From Thermoplasmatales archaeon UBA509 (GTDB taxonomy: Archaea > Thermoplasmatota > Thermoplasmata > Thermoplasmatales > Thermoplasmataceae), in NCBI GenBank assembly GCA_002498845.1, contig DAJC01000047.1, forward strand, positions 1-24,517: DNA of 24,517 bases, read 5' to 3'. Below the pieces are notes generated by a model that was given only the letters and a program-made list of their open reading frames with translations, did not search any database and was not told where the DNA came from. The translations under genes and the position numbers were made by a program. Shown here in pieces: positions 24,180 through 24,517 of this stretch. Numbering within the stretch: position 1 is the first letter of the stretch; the number at the start of each line of letters is the position of its first letter.

Positions 24180-24260
24180 ATGAACAGAAACGAACGTAGT
24201 CTGAAAATTACCGCAAGGAAGCGCTTTAGAAACTCATTGTTGCGTGGAGTGATGCTCTGA
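24180..24260 (+). CDS. Possible 26-residue basic leader ORF
   Basis: A short frame encoding 26 residues, rich in Arg and Lys (NERSLKITARKRFRNSLLRG). It has a plausible ribosome-binding site (GAGGT, six bases before ATG) and its stop shares a base with the next start (TGATG), an arrangement that couples translation. The product has no recognisable family. It may be a leader peptide or a chance frame. Confidence 0.3.
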   Translation: MNRNERSLKITARKRFRNSLLRGVML

Positions 24261-24517
24261 TGCAATCCCCTGCTGGAAGAACACTTATTGCCATTATTGC
24301 CGTTGTAGTGGTAATTGTGGCCGGAGTCTCAGGCTTTGTAATTTATAGAAATGACAGTTCCAGTAAATCGTCGTCCATTTCCCTTGACACTGCGTCCCTT
24401 GTCTATGTTAATGATTCTTCAGGGCAAAGTATTGCCGTTAACCTAGCAAACTCAGATAGTTTCGTGTATCTCCCGAATTCCCTTGGCGGAAGCCTTGTTA
24501 TAAATCACTCCCTGAAG
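24260..24517 (+). CDS. Membrane-anchored extracytoplasmic protein, 5' part only
   Basis: The first 86 codons of a gene that runs off the window. Residues about 7-28 (RTLIAIIAVVVVIVAGVSGF) form a signal anchor, followed by a Ser-rich linker (NDSSSKSSS) and then a beta-rich exported domain (SLVYVNDSSGQSIAVNLANS). This architecture is common for surface-anchored binding or redox proteins in these archaea; the family cannot be named from this fragment. GGAGTGAT ten bases upstream is the probable ribosome-binding site. It is divergent from the APC permease, so a solute-binding role is possible but unproven. Confidence 0.65.
   Translation, partial: MQSPAGRTLIAIIAVVVVIVAGVSGFVIYRNDSSSKSSSISLDTASLVYVNDSSGQSIAVNLANSDSFVYLPNSLGGSLVINHSLK

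Noticed and set aside
1..24517. CRISPR array, prophage genes, toxin-antitoxin pair or restriction-modification genes
   Set aside because: No regularly spaced repeats were seen and none of the encoded proteins shows such families; the HerA-like pair is the only candidate DNA-processing module.

Overview
The window looks like a piece of an archaeal chromosome from the Thermoplasmatales (Thermoplasma/Ferroplasma/Cuniculiplasma-type acidophiles). The evidence is an archaeal-type SRP RNA, TATA boxes about 25-30 bases upstream of start codons with many apparently leaderless genes, strong Shine-Dalgarno sites inside operons, AGA/AGG/ATA-rich codon use, a DUF2079 membrane protein, an archaeal-type CobT and CobY cobamide assembly set, and a TPP riboswitch in front of an MFS transporter (known from Thermoplasma). 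I cannot assign a genus. Most of the window is ordinary chromosomal coding sequence. The only accessory trace is a decayed insertion-sequence graveyard at about 1.9-2.65 kb.

Layout. 0.2-1.8 kb: DUF2079 membrane protein (-). 1.9-2.65 kb: transposase relics. 2.7-6.3 kb: an unknown coiled-coil protein (-), divergent from a small two-helix membrane protein overlapping an amino-acid permease (+). 6.4-8.2 kb: SLOG-fold nucleotide-binding protein (-), DUF1028 Ntn-type protein (+) and a small hypothetical (-). 8.4-12.4 kb: a probable four-gene operon (+) of a hypothetical protein, a fumarylacetoacetase-fold enzyme, a HerA/VirB4-like ATPase and an overlapping unknown partner. 12.6-16.0 kb: a PadR regulator with twin operators around its TATA box, and a tightly overlapping Rieske-cytochrome b operon with three extra tiny membrane proteins (all -). 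16.1-16.5 kb: SRP RNA (-). 16.5-22.8 kb: late cobamide assembly (CobT, CbiB, CobD-like on -; CobS and CobY on +), interrupted by a TPP-riboswitch-controlled MFS transporter (-). 22.7-24.1 kb: APC permease (-). 24.2 kb to the end: a leader ORF and the start of a membrane-anchored protein (+), cut by the window edge.

How the genes fit together. CbiB, the CobD-like decarboxylase, CobY, CobS and CobT make up the nucleotide-loop assembly half of adenosylcobalamin synthesis, as expected for a cell that salvages corrinoids; no corrin-ring genes are visible here. Next to them is a possible BtuF-like remnant. The Rieske and cytochrome b proteins would form a quinol-oxidising complex; the cytochrome has b6-type haem spacing (HX13H and HX14H). 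The three small membrane proteins downstream overlap it in the style of subunits.

The least explained items are the HerA-like ATPase with its partner, the small membrane proteins of the Rieske/cytochrome b operon, and several promoter palindromes. No CRISPR array, tRNA, intact mobile element or complete known defence system was found.
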